From: Saprospiraceae bacterium
Lineage (GTDB): Bacteria > Bacteroidota > Bacteroidia > Chitinophagales > Saprospiraceae
Length of the DNA: 64,000 nt
Reading direction: 5' to 3'
NCBI GenBank assembly: GCA_016708265.1
Contig: JADJGA010000003.1
Coordinates: forward strand, 682,001 to 746,000
The notes under the pieces were generated by a model. The model had not been told where the DNA came from and made no database searches. It worked only from the letters and a program-made list of their open reading frames with translations. How positions within the stretch are numbered: position 1 is the stretch's first letter; every line of letters begins with the position of its first letter. The translations under genes were made by a program, and so were the position numbers. Positions 31,283 to 41,452 of the stretch are shown piece by piece.

Positions 31283-32002
31283 TTAGAACCTGAATCCCTG
31301 TAATATTTTATATTCTGCGGATTCAGTTCCGTAATGTGCCCTTACAAAAGATTTTATTCTGAGTAATCTTTCACTGAGGTCTTTGTACTTCTGCAATCGT
31401 TCGAATCTGATAATAGTCAGTTTGTTGATCTTTTCTGCTACAGAATCATTCAAATCTGTAAGTCTGTCAGTAACTACCTTAAGAGTTTCGATCCTGAATG
31501 GTTCCTGCACCGGTTTGAAATCAACAAATCCTTCAAGTGCGATTACAAAATCATTAAAATTCTTTGTCATGGAAGCAAAGGACTTTTCTGATCTTTTCAT
31601 CGATCTTACCTGTTCAGATCCTTCTGCAGCATTGTCAACTGCAACAGCAGCTGCTTTAGAAGATCTCATCTTTTTCACAATAGTACTCAGAATTGCTACT
31701 TCTCCTGATCTGTTTCCATACTGTGATTTTATCATTTCCTTCAATGTCGGAAACATTTTAACCACAGAATCAGAATTCTGGAAAAATATCATCTGTCGCT
31801 CCTTAACCACAAGCCTGTAGTCCCTCAGATCAGCACTTTCAGCCTGGTTAGTTACAATAATTGAATCGATCAGGGCTTTAATACCCGCTACACTTTCCTC
31901 GGGACGTGGAGGGTTGAAGCCCTCAAATTGCGAAATATTGGCAAGAAGGTCCTGAGCACTTCTTAGCCTTGCGGAAAAACTAAAAATTTTGTTTTTGACC
32001 AT
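31283..32002 (-). CDS. Hypothetical helical protein
   Basis: 239 residues, intact, no signal peptide or membrane segment. Composition (Lys, Ser, Val, Arg, Ile rich; few Pro and Gly) and long stretches such as EKINKLTIIRFERLQKYKDLSERLLRIK indicate an all-helical, perhaps bundle or coiled-coil, cytoplasmic protein. It ends in RAHYGTESAEYKILQGFRF, an aromatic motif resembling QYGNRSGEVAIL in the middle (about 95-106), which suggests an internal duplication of a YG...S.E(Y/V).IL unit. Own promoter (TATTTTTGC at 32040-32048) and terminator indicate a monocistronic gene. Function unknown. Confidence 0.7.
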   Translation of the reverse strand: MVKNKIFSFSARLRSAQDLLANISQFEGFNPPRPEESVAGIKALIDSIIVTNQAESADLRDYRLVVKERQMIFFQNSDSVVKMFPTLKEMIKSQYGNRSGEVAILSTIVKKMRSSKAAAVAVDNAAEGSEQVRSMKRSEKSFASMTKNFNDFVIALEGFVDFKPVQEPFRIETLKVVTDRLTDLNDSVAEKINKLTIIRFERLQKYKDLSERLLRIKSFVRAHYGTESAEYKILQGFRF

Positions 32003-32345
32003 TTAAAAAAATTAAAATGTTTATAAAAAAATTATCGCTGCAAAAATATATAAAAAAAAATTGATATGTCGATGGTTAATTCATTTATTGCACAAAATTT
32101 AGCTAAATCGGATGTTTATCGTTGATTAGTTTAACTTTCCTCTCTATTCTTAATGCAAGATTGCGATGATAAATCATGAAAATTGCTTATTTTGTTTAAT
32201 TTCTGACTTTTATTTGGCTTTACATAAAGACAATATCCAATAACAATATTTTTTACTAACCTTTAAAATAAGTAAATTTGCTAATTAAGTGATTTACCTT
32301 TTCCAACAGCAGATATAACATGTACTCAGAGGGTATGATTCTTTG
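32003..32345. other. Gene-free spacer
   Basis: AT-rich. It carries a possible minus-strand -7 element TATTTTTGC (32040-32048) for the 239-residue gene. Nothing else recognised before the repeat array. Confidence 0.45.
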
Positions 32346-32359
32346 TCAGAACACAAAAA

Positions 32360-32580
32360 TTATGGTCACGGACAAAAAAATTATGCTTACGGACAAAAAA
32401 ATTATATCTAGGGACAAAAAAAGTTTGTTTACGGACAAAAACATTATATCTACGGACAAAAAAATTATGCTTTCAGACAAAAAAATTATATCTAGGGACA
32501 AAAAAAGTTTGCTTACGGACAAATTTCTTATGGCTATGGACAAAGTAAATACGCTTACGGACACAATGAGTATGGCAATT
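32360..32580. repeat. Tandem array of ten 21-bp units
   Basis: The word GGACAAA (variants AGACAAA, GGACACA) recurs with its C at 32373, 32394, 32415, 32436, 32457, 32478, 32499, 32520, 32541 and 32562, exactly 21 bp apart. Units 1-3 and 5-7 match each other closely, giving an 84-bp higher-order repeat. Because 21 is a multiple of three, both strands stay open: plus frame 32320-32640 reads a seven-residue repeat of the TDKKIML type, the minus frame LSVDIIF-type repeats. I do not claim either as a gene. Confidence 0.8.
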
Positions 32581-32923
32581 ATATTTATTTCGTTTGATGA
32601 AATAAAAGAGTTTGTTTTTCTTGCCAAAACACCAATATGATAAAATACCATTTTAATGTAATAAAATGAAAAGTGAAATAAACATAACCATCTTATTTTA
32701 TCCTTTAAATTGAATCAGTTTCAAAAATAAGGCGAATGAAGTAAATAGGGTGGAATTATATTAATAAATGAAAATCTAAATTCCTTATGATTTTTTATCA
32801 ATATGCTTTATATTGCAGCGTTTTTAGTGGTTTAAGTACCATATACATAGAACAATAAAGATTGCTTTGTTTTCTTAAGAATATATTTTATAAGATCATT
32901 AATGAATATCAAAAATAAATAAA
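32581..32923. other. Spacer before the repeat-protein gene
   Basis: AT-rich, no gene or clear promoter recognised. Confidence 0.45.
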
Positions 32924-35506
32924 ATGAAAAAGTATTTTAAACTGCTGGTGATTTTAATATTGACATTAGTAATCAATAAGGGCATACTGACTGCTGAATG
33001 CGGTCTGAATGAACCAATGATCAGTGATGTCAAATGCATTGAAAATGCAAGCTATGAATTTACATTGAATTTTGCAGTTCAGGATACCATGATCGACTCA
33101 ATAGAAATTTATATCAATGAATTAAAGTATGGTAAATTCAGTGTAAATGATTTACCTCTAAAAATATTTCAAAACAAGTTTAGCGGTAATATAACTGATA
33201 AAATAAAAATAACTGATCCTTCTAAACCAGACTGCTTTGTGACAACAAAAGTGGAAAATCCATGTTCATGCGCAATTTTCGATTTTAAATATGCAAAAAA
33301 CAAGTGTACAGATACAACATTCAATATTGTATTTGATTTTCACCATTTTGAGACAAGTGATAGTTTTGATATTGCTGTAAAAAATATTTCATATGGCAGG
33401 AAGTCATATAAAAACCTGCCTGTATCTATTGGCCCGTTCAACTCAGCTGATACAATATACAATATATCTGTTTTCGACAAGGTGGATTCACTGTGCTTCA
33501 ATGATTTTAATGTTAACGGATCGGATTGCCCTGACTGTTTTATCCGCGATATTCAACTTCATGGATATGAGTGCGATGCAAATGGCAATTTGTTTTTGAA
33601 ATTGTCATTCCTCCATACAAATGTGAAGGCAAAAAAATATGTCGTCACCACAAACCTCGGCAATGAAAAAATTAGGGAATATAAAAACAACATAATTGTC
33701 GATTCTGTAACTTTCAGGGAGTATTTTGTTCTTGGTCCAGTCAAGTCACTGTGCGATACTTTTTTGATGATCACGATCTGGGATCTTGAAAATAAAGTTT
33801 GCCAAAGTTCAGTCATTTTTGATTCATTATGTTGTGCGGAAAAATGTACAATAGAAGAAATATCTGTCAAAGAATTAAAATGTAATGATGACCATACATA
33901 TCAGTTCTACCTCAATTTCACTTACAAAAACAGTCAGTCAGAAAAATTCTATCTGAATGTAAATGACCAATTCAGTGGCTACTTCTCTGTAAATCAGTTA
34001 CCTTTATTGATAAAAGGGGTTAAGTTAACGGACAAAAAGGTACATTTCATCAAAGTTTGCCTTGAGGACAACTGTTGCAAAACCAGGGAATATGAGGTGC
34101 CGAATTGCACAGGAGATGGTTGTATCATAGAAGAAATATTTATCAAGGAAATGAAATGCAATGATGATAATACATATCAGTTCTACCTTAATTTTACCTA
34201 CAAAAACAGTCAGTCAGATTCATTCTATCTGTCAGTGAATAATCAGATCAGCGGTTATTACTCAATAAATCAGTTGCCATTGCTGATAAAAGGTGTCAAG
34301 TTCACTGATAAGAAGGTACATTTCCTGAAAATTTGTCTGGAGAATAACTGTTGCAAGGCTATGGAATATGAGGTGCCAAATTGCACAGGGGATGGTTGTA
34401 TTATAGAAGAAATATTCATTAAGGAAATGAAATGTACCGACAATAATACATATCAGTTCTATCTCAATTTCACTTATAAAAACAGTCAGTCAGATTCATT
34501 CTACCTGTCAGTAAATAATCAGATCAGCGGTTATTACTCAATAAATCAGTTACCATTGCTGATAAAAGGTGTCAAGTTCACTGATAAGAAGGTACATTTT
34601 CTGAAAATTTGTCTGGAGAACAACTGTTGCAAGGCTATGGAATATGAGGTGCCGAATTGCACCGGGGACGGTTGTACAATAGAAGACATCTCAATTAAAG
34701 AAATAAAATGTAATGATGACAATACATATCAATTCTATCTAAATTTCACATATAAAAATAGTAATACAAATACATTTGATATCAATGTCAATAATCAAAT
34801 CAAAGGTACATATAATGTTAGCCAGCTACCATTAAAGATCTCAGGGGTCAAAATTGTCAATAATGGCCCAAATGATTTCATAAAAATTTGTATGGATCAT
34901 GGAGCTTGCTGCCTGGCAAAAGAATATCCTATGCCGGTGTGCGGCAACAATGATGACTGCAAGATCTATAATATGACTTACAGACCTATTTTTGATACTC
35001 TTTCAGGTAAATTCTGGATTATGCTTGATTTCAAACATTTAAATACTTCAGAAAGCTTTTACATAAAAGGCAACGGCAAAAATTACGGACTTTTCAATTA
35101 TAATGCACTCCCGCTTTTCCTGGGGCCTTATTTCTGTAAAGAAAATCTTTCAATCGAATACATTATCAGTGATTCAAAAAAAGAGGCATGTCATGAGGTA
35201 TTTAATATTGGAGTGATACTTTGCCCAACGATTTCCGGCACAGAGATATTTGAGGGTTCGGATTGGATTATTTATAGTGCTGACGGACATGGAATCGTCG
35301 AGATTATTTCAAAATCTGATCTAACCGTAGATGCCTCTGTTGAAATTTTTAATGTGATGGGCCAGAAAGTAGCAGGAGATAAAATTTCAGATGGATCCAG
35401 GAGATATGAAATTGATATAAATAATATTCAAACTGGAATTTATTTTGTAACATTCAGGACAGGAGTAAAAATTTACACGAAGAAAATATTTGTAGAAAAG
35501 GGATAA
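32924..35506 (+). CDS. T9SS-exported protein made of eight Cys-containing repeats
   Basis: 860 residues, intact. Signal peptide (KLLVILILTLVINKGILTAEC), then eight copies of one domain of about 90 residues, starting near 26, 115, 205, 308, 400, 492, 584 and 682. Shared features: a leading Cys, a KC...D.TY.F.LNF block, an F.I.VN...YG.Y....LPL block, and a closing Cys or Cys-Cys. Copies 4-7 are exactly 276 bp apart (33845, 34121, 34397, 34673); copies 5 and 6 are almost identical, so recent duplication or conversion. The C terminus (about 780-860) is a T9SS sorting domain (VEIFNVMGQKV, GIYFVTF, KKIFVEKG). The repeat matches no domain I recognise. Likely a surface or secreted protein. Confidence 0.85.
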   Translation: MKKYFKLLVILILTLVINKGILTAECGLNEPMISDVKCIENASYEFTLNFAVQDTMIDSIEIYINELKYGKFSVNDLPLKIFQNKFSGNITDKIKITDPSKPDCFVTTKVENPCSCAIFDFKYAKNKCTDTTFNIVFDFHHFETSDSFDIAVKNISYGRKSYKNLPVSIGPFNSADTIYNISVFDKVDSLCFNDFNVNGSDCPDCFIRDIQLHGYECDANGNLFLKLSFLHTNVKAKKYVVTTNLGNEKIREYKNNIIVDSVTFREYFVLGPVKSLCDTFLMITIWDLENKVCQSSVIFDSLCCAEKCTIEEISVKELKCNDDHTYQFYLNFTYKNSQSEKFYLNVNDQFSGYFSVNQLPLLIKGVKLTDKKVHFIKVCLEDNCCKTREYEVPNCTGDGCIIEEIFIKEMKCNDDNTYQFYLNFTYKNSQSDSFYLSVNNQISGYYSINQLPLLIKGVKFTDKKVHFLKICLENNCCKAMEYEVPNCTGDGCIIEEIFIKEMKCTDNNTYQFYLNFTYKNSQSDSFYLSVNNQISGYYSINQLPLLIKGVKFTDKKVHFLKICLENNCCKAMEYEVPNCTGDGCTIEDISIKEIKCNDDNTYQFYLNFTYKNSNTNTFDINVNNQIKGTYNVSQLPLKISGVKIVNNGPNDFIKICMDHGACCLAKEYPMPVCGNNDDCKIYNMTYRPIFDTLSGKFWIMLDFKHLNTSESFYIKGNGKNYGLFNYNALPLFLGPYFCKENLSIEYIISDSKKEACHEVFNIGVILCPTISGTEIFEGSDWIIYSADGHGIVEIISKSDLTVDASVEIFNVMGQKVAGDKISDGSRRYEIDINNIQTGIYFVTFRTGVKIYTKKIFVEKG

Positions 35507-35791
35507 ATAAGATTGGTATTGGGAGTTTTCAAAACCTGAAACATATATTAGTTGGAGAAAACAGCTGAATCATTGTATTTGTTATAATTTGCTTATGCTT
35601 TCCAGATCATGGGAACTCATTTCAGAAACCCGCAGTTTTATATTTAACTCTGTGAGATAAAGCAATGTGAGTATTCATACCAAAATCAATGGATTATTTT
35701 CATGCTTAAAATAATCCATAACATATATTATAAATTCATATCTTTGCCTGTTTAAACAATAACATATTTTTAAAACATTAAATATTTTAAA

Positions 35792-36259
35792 TTGGTAGAA
35801 AATCAAACCAAACTCAATTTTGCCGGATTATGGCTCTTAGTCTTGTTGCTGTTGCCTGCACTTGTTCTTTGGCCAGTTTATTCAAATGACATTGATTTCC
35901 CGTTTTATGCTCACAACATACTGATAATTACAGCACCTGTATTTTTTTTAAGGTATATATTTTTCATTAAATACTCATTTATCGAAAAAACCATAATCCC
36001 GAAACTAATAATCATGCCTGTTCCATTAATCCTCGGCATTTATTCATATGTTATTTTAAATGACTTTATTGGTTTCTACAACAATAACGGAATCTATTAT
36101 TCACTTGAAAGTTTTAGTCTGGACAAACAGGAATTCCTGGGTAATTATTTGTTCAGGCAATTTATTTTTTTTGGTGCATTTACCATTATCACATGCCTGA
36201 TCATTCCTTTCAGAATGCTTATATCGGTATGGAGAGTTTATAATAAAGGTACAGAATGA
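35792..36259 (+). CDS. Hypothetical four-helix membrane protein
   Basis: 155 residues from a TTG start (35792); no in-frame ATG gives a better N terminus. About four transmembrane helices (LWLLVLLLLPALVLWPVY, ILIITAPVFFLRYIFF, LIIMPVPLILGIYSYVI, FIFFGAFTIITCLIIPF). A TATCTTTGC -7 element lies at 35739-35747. No family recognised and no obvious link to its neighbours. Confidence 0.6.
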   Translation: MVENQTKLNFAGLWLLVLLLLPALVLWPVYSNDIDFPFYAHNILIITAPVFFLRYIFFIKYSFIEKTIIPKLIIMPVPLILGIYSYVILNDFIGFYNNNGIYYSLESFSLDKQEFLGNYLFRQFIFFGAFTIITCLIIPFRMLISVWRVYNKGTE

Positions 36260-36307
36260 TTATTGTGTGGGACAGAAAGGTGGGTGAATGGAAGGAGGGG
36301 AGGATTT

Positions 36308-36352
36308 TAGGTTTACGATTTTAGATTCACGATTTTAGATTTAGGATTTAAA
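36308..36352. repeat. Degenerate 14-bp simple repeat
   Basis: Three to four copies of a GATTTTAGATTTAC-like unit in the spacer between the membrane protein and pcrA. Such short repeats are frequent in spacers of Bacteroidota. Confidence 0.5.
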
Positions 36353-36454
36353 ATTGAAATTAGGAGAAAGCTGGATGGAATTAAGAAATCTTATTACAAA
36401 GCTTTGTTGACTATTTAAGAAACACATTTTGATCTCTTTAGAATTCAAATAAAA

Positions 36455-38735
36455 ATGAGCGACAAATTTAAATATCTCGAGGAACTGAATCAAATACAGA
36501 GAGAGGCAGTTGAAAAAACGGAGGGGCCGGTAATGGTAATTGCAGGGCCAGGCTCGGGTAAAACAAGGGTGCTCACATTCAGGATAGCGCATCTGATCCA
36601 TCTGGGCATATATCCGTGGAACATACTGGCACTTACATTTACCAATAAGGCAGCAAAAGAGATGAAAGAGAGGATTGAAGCTCAGGTTGGTTCCAATGCT
36701 CAGAGAGTATGGATGGGTACTTTCCATTCCATTTTTGCAAGGATACTTAGAGTTGAAGCGCACAGACTTGATTTCCCCAATGACTTCACTATTTATGATG
36801 CTGATGATTCAAAAAACCTGATAAAGGAAGTTGTCGCTTCAATGAATCTCGATCCAAAGATATATAATGCAGGTACTATCAGGGCAAGGATATCAAGAGC
36901 AAAAAGCAACCTTATAACTCCTAAATTGTATGCTCAGACTGAAGAATTGATGCAGTTTGACAGAATGAATAAGGTGCCGATGACATTCCAGGTCTATCAG
37001 AAATATTATGACAGGTGCATCCGGGCGGGTGCAATGGATTTTGACGACCTGCTGCTTCAGATGTTCAGATTGCTGTATACAAATCCTGATAATGTCAGGC
37101 AAAAATACCAGCAATTATTCAAATATGTACTTGTTGACGAATTCCAGGACACCAACCATCTGCAGTATGAAATAATAAGGTTATTCCTCGACTATGACGA
37201 AAGCCCGAATAATATTTGTATTGTAGGAGACGATGCACAGAGCATTTACTCATTCAGAGGTGCAACGATAGAGAACATTTTAAAATTTGAAAGGGATTTT
37301 CAAAATGTTGCCACATTCAAACTTGAACAAAATTACCGTTCAACTACATATATAGTCGATGCTGCAAATGAACTTATCCTGAACAATAAAAAGCAAATTA
37401 AAAAGAAGATCTGGACCGATCAGCTCGGAGGCAGCAAAATAAAGCTTATAAAAGCTCTGACAGACAGGGAAGAAGGAAGAAAAGTAAGCGACCAGATACT
37501 GGAAATCAAAACAAGATCCCATATTAAAAACAATGAAATTGCCATTTTGTACAGGACAAATGCACAATCAAGAATTTTTGAAGAATACCTTCGAAATCTG
37601 AATATACCTTACAGGATATACGGAGGCATTTCATTCTATCAAAGAAAGGAAGTAAAGGATGTGCTGGCATACATGCGTCTGACTATCAACCCTAAAGATG
37701 ATGAAGCATTCAAGAGGATAGTGAATTATCCTAAAAGAGGGATTGGTGACAAGGTAATAGAGACACTTGCAAATCATGCTGAATCAAGAAATATAAGCCT
37801 CTATGAGGCATGCTTTGAAGCAGAATTAACTCCACGGGCAAGAACACTCATAAATGATTTCATCAGGCTTATAGAATCGATAAAGGAAAAGAATATTGAA
37901 ACAAATGCTTATGAAACTGCCAGATATATCGTAAAATCCACTCATATAACCGAGATCATTGAACTTGAGAAAACAATTGAGGCTCAGAGCAGGATTGAAA
38001 ACATAAATGCTCTTATGAATGGTATTCAGGAATTTGTGGAAAACGATGAATTCTCTCTTGATGAAATTGCTGAAAAAGAGACCTGACCGCTTTTATACAA
38101 ACAATTTCACTTATGACTGATATGGACAATGGAGACGAAAATGAAAAGGAAGCTATCACGCTTATGTCAGTTCATCTTGCCAAAGGACTTGAATTCGATG
38201 CTGTTTTTGTAGTCGGGCTCGAAGAAAATCTCTTCCCTTCATATCTTTCACTGGCTTCAGTTGATGATATAGAAGAAGAAAGAAGATTATTTTATGTCGC
38301 AATAACGAGGGCTAAAAACACCTGACTTTAAGCTTTTGCACTAACAGGTATCAGTATGGCCAAATGAGATCAAACGACCCAAGCAGATTTCTTGAAGAAA
38401 TACCATCCAAAAATTATGATCCCATGAGTGCCCTTATCATTAATCCCGAACCTGCTTTTGAAAGACCAAAAATCCTGGGAGGTTTGGGATTAAATACCAG
38501 TACTGTGTCAAAGATCAGCAATAAATCATTTAAAGAGATACCTGCTGGTGAAATTGCATCACAATCTGACATCAAACCGGGAATGACAGTATTTCACGCT
38601 AAATTTGGTGAAGGTGAAGTGATTGAGATAAATGGTGGTGATGACAACAGAATTGCCAGAATTCAATTTAAGGATCTTGAAGGGGAGGAAAAACACATTG
38701 TATTGCGTTTTGCGAAGTTAAAAATTTTGGTTTGA
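36455..38735 (+). CDS. pcrA: UvrD/PcrA-type DNA helicase (two frameshifts)
   Basis: Superfamily 1A 3'-5' helicase for repair and replication-conflict resolution. Pieces 36455-38086, 38113-38325 and 38364-38735 give about 760 residues. Motifs: LNQIQREAV (Q-like), Walker A AGPGSGKT (about 31-38), TFTNKAAKEM, VDEFQDTN (motif II), GDDAQSIYSFRGA (motif III), LEQNYRSTTYI, LMSVHLAKGLEFDAVFVVGL and VAITRAK (motif VI). The C-terminal Tudor-like domain has VFHAKFGEGEVIEI. Breaks near 38080 and 38325 are each repaired by one base. UvrD and PcrA cannot be told apart with certainty here. Confidence 0.88.
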
Positions 38736-38982
38736 ATCAAATAAATTCGGTGTAAAAAAGTTGAATTATCAAACAGTAAATAGTCAGATTGAAGATTATA
38801 ATTAAAATAAAGTTTATAAAGAAATTTTTTATTTATTTTTAGAACAAAGTTCTTTATAATCATGTATTTATGAAACCTTATTTTATTTTATTGTAATTAA
38901 TGCTGGATATTAAGCTGATTTACCCAACCATTATTGACTAATATACATCAAAGAATTGTGTTAAATAAATATTTACTTTTAG

Positions 38983-39013
38983 TTTACACTTTATTCTATA
39001 TTATTATCTTTGC
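38983..39013 (+). promoter_or_regulatory. Promoter of the lpx operon, nearly touching the lpxD start
   Basis: TTTA (38983-38986), 18-nt spacer, TATCTTTGC (39005-39013). The lpxD ATG begins only three bases after the -7 box, so transcription would start at or next to the AUG. Confidence 0.55.
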
Positions 39014-39016
39014 AAA

Positions 39017-40063
39017 ATGTTTACAATAAAAGAAATAAGCAATTTGATCGGGGGCACTGTTGTTGGTGAACCTGATACAGAAATAACCTCAGTCAACAAT
39101 ATTGAAAATGCAGGAAAAGGGGCTATAAGTTTCATTGCAAGTAAAGAGTATATTAAATTCCTGCACGATTCAGAAGCATCAGCAGTAATTGTTCCTGATA
39201 CCCTTGAAATCAAAGCAAATGGGAAGAACATGAATTATATTGTTGTTGAAGATGTTTTTCATTCACTTTCAATACTGCTGAAAACTGTAGAAAATGAAAG
39301 TATTGAGAATAATGGTATTAACAAACTCGCATATATTTCTTCTGAATCCAATATACATAATTCTGTTTCAATTGGAGCATTTACATATATTTCCGATAAT
39401 GTTCAGCTTGCTGAAGGTATTAAGATAGCGACACATGTGTTCATTGGAAAAAATGTCAGGATTGGAAAGAATACACTTATATATTCCGGAGTAAAAATAT
39501 ATAATGGTTGCATAATAGGTGATAACTGCATCGTACATGCCAATACTGTTCTGGGCAGTGATGGTTTCAGTTTTAAACCTGATAAGGAAGGAATCTTTGA
39601 AAAAATACCCCATCTTGGAAATGTAATTATTGAAGATAATGTTGAAATTGGAGCCAATACAGTTATTGACAGGGCTACTTTTGGTTCCACTATAATCAGA
39701 AAGGGTGTTAAACTGGATAACCTTATACAGGTGGCACATAATGTTGAAATTGGAAATGACACAGTAATAGCAGCTCAAAGCGGAATTGCCGGCAGCACAA
39801 AAATAGGAAAGAATGTTATGATTGGCGGACAAGTCGGATTTAAAAACCATTTGACAATTGGAGATGGCAGTAAATTTCAGGCTCAAAGCGGAGTAAACCA
39901 AAACATACCGGAGGGAAACAAATTATACCAGGGCAGTCCTGCCATAGATTTTATTAATCATATGAAATCGTCAATTATCTTTAAAAATCTACCTCAGTTA
40001 CAGAAAAGATTGATTGATCTTGAAAAAGAAATAGTGGAATTAAAAAACAAATTGAATGAGTAG
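39017..40063 (+). CDS. lpxD: UDP-3-O-(3-hydroxyacyl)glucosamine N-acyltransferase
   Basis: Third step of lipid A synthesis: adds the N-linked acyl chain. 348 residues, intact. N-terminal uridine-binding domain (FTIKEISNLIGGTVVG), then a left-handed beta helix of hexapeptide repeats (IGKNVRIGKN, IGDNCIVHAN) with the catalytic His in QVAHNVEIG (about 238-241), and a C-terminal helix. Its stop overlaps the lpxC start by 8 bp, indicating translational coupling. Order lpxD-lpxC/fabZ-lpxA is standard in Bacteroidota. Confidence 0.95.
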   Translation: MFTIKEISNLIGGTVVGEPDTEITSVNNIENAGKGAISFIASKEYIKFLHDSEASAVIVPDTLEIKANGKNMNYIVVEDVFHSLSILLKTVENESIENNGINKLAYISSESNIHNSVSIGAFTYISDNVQLAEGIKIATHVFIGKNVRIGKNTLIYSGVKIYNGCIIGDNCIVHANTVLGSDGFSFKPDKEGIFEKIPHLGNVIIEDNVEIGANTVIDRATFGSTIIRKGVKLDNLIQVAHNVEIGNDTVIAAQSGIAGSTKIGKNVMIGGQVGFKNHLTIGDGSKFQAQSGVNQNIPEGNKLYQGSPAIDFINHMKSSIIFKNLPQLQKRLIDLEKEIVELKNKLNE

Positions 40064-41452
40064 GAAAACTATAAAAAATCCATTTTCTCTGAATGGTGTT
40101 GGCTTGCATACAGGCCGCGAATCAAAAATAACAGTAATGCCGATGGAAGAAAACAACGGCATTATTTTCATAAAAAAAACAAATGGTTTTGATATCGAGA
40201 TCAAAGCTGATGTAAAAAATGTCACAACAACTATCAGAAGCACCACTATCGGGAAAGAAGGTGCTGAAATTAAGACTATCGAACATCTTCTGGCAGCAGT
40301 TTATGCTCTGGAAATTGATGACCTGTACATTGAGGTAGAGGGTGATGAAATACCTATACTTGACGGCAGTTCTAGATATTTCTGTGAAAACATCAAAAAT
40401 GCGGGAATAATAGAAAAAGAAGGTGAAAAAGAATATTTTGTCGTCGACGACCTTTTTGAATTCAAATATGCTGAAACTGGCAGTGAATATATTGCATTGC
40501 CCTGTGACCGGTTTGAGATAAGTGCTCTCATAGATTTTAAATCACCAGTAGTTAACAAGCAGTTTGCCGAGATAAGAGATATTTCAACATTTTGTGATGA
40601 ATTCGCAGATTGCAGGACTTTCGGTTTTTTCAGCGAGATTGAGAGTTTATTGGATCAGGGATTGATAAAAGGAGGCAGTCTTGACAATGCAATAGTTATC
40701 GCAGACAAGGAAATTACCAAGCAGGATATCAAACGATTCGAGAAAAAGGTAAACCTTGAAAAATCAATGTCAAAGATAAGGGGATATTGAGTGCAAGGCC
40801 ACTGAAATATCAAAATGAACCTGCAAGACACAAATTGCTTGATTTCATTGGAGATATCTCCCTCATTGGAATGCCGATAAAAGGAAGATTTATCATAAAA
40901 AGACCCGGACATAAAGCAAATGTCGAATTTGGAAAATTCCTGAGGCAACAGGTATTGAAACAAAGAAAACTAAAAGGCAAACCTTCATATGATCCCAATT
41001 CAGTCCCAATCATGGACACAAGGGAAATTATCAAGTTGCTTCCTCACAGGTATCCATTTTTATTGGTTGATAAGATTATTGAGATAAGTGATACACATAT
41101 TGTCGGAGTGAAAAACCTGACGTTCAATGAAATGTTGTTTCAGGGTCATTTCCCTAACAATCCCATTTTCCCGGGGGTCTTGCAAATGGAAGCTCTGGCC
41201 CAGACAGGAGGGATCCTTGCGTTGAAATTGCAGGATATCACGGAAGGCTGGGATACATATTTTTTAAAAATGGATGATGTCAAATTCAAAAGTATGGCAA
41301 TTCCGGGAGATACACTTATAATGAAGATGGAATTGATAGAACCGATAAGAAGAGGCATTGTACACATGAAAGGTACAATTTTTGTCGGAGACAGAATAGT
41401 TTCTGAAGGGGATCTTACTGCTCAAATTGTAAAAAGAAATAATGGAAAATAA
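40056..41452 (+). CDS. lpxC: Bifunctional LpxC deacetylase / FabZ dehydratase (one frameshift)
   Basis: Fusion typical of Bacteroidota: UDP-3-O-acyl-GlcNAc deacetylase plus 3-hydroxyacyl-ACP dehydratase. Pieces 40056-40790 and 40787-41452, about 465 residues. The LpxC part has zinc ligands in EHLLAAVYAL and HKLLDFIGD, with the further His in RPGHKAN. The FabZ part has LLPHRYPFLLVDKI and the catalytic HFPNNPIFPGVLQMEALAQ. The break near 40785 (IRGY, then LSARPLKYQNEPARHK in the next frame) interrupts the LpxC domain and is repaired by one base. Confidence 0.92.

Noticed and set aside
31380..31420. tRNA-like TTCGAATC word near 31400
   Set aside because: It is coding sequence of the 239-residue gene; no cloverleaf can be formed around it.
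32360..32580. 21-bp array as a CRISPR
   Set aside because: Units abut with no unique spacers, the period is too short, and no cas gene is present.
36455..38735. Programmed frameshifting in pcrA, secDF or act genes
   Set aside because: Breaks occur in too many genes, in both directions and without shared slippery sites or downstream structures; sequencing indels explain them better.
39368..39901. 177-codon minus-strand frame opposite lpxD
   Set aside because: Antisense shadow of a clearly conserved gene; rich in Cys, Tyr and Asn without domain features.
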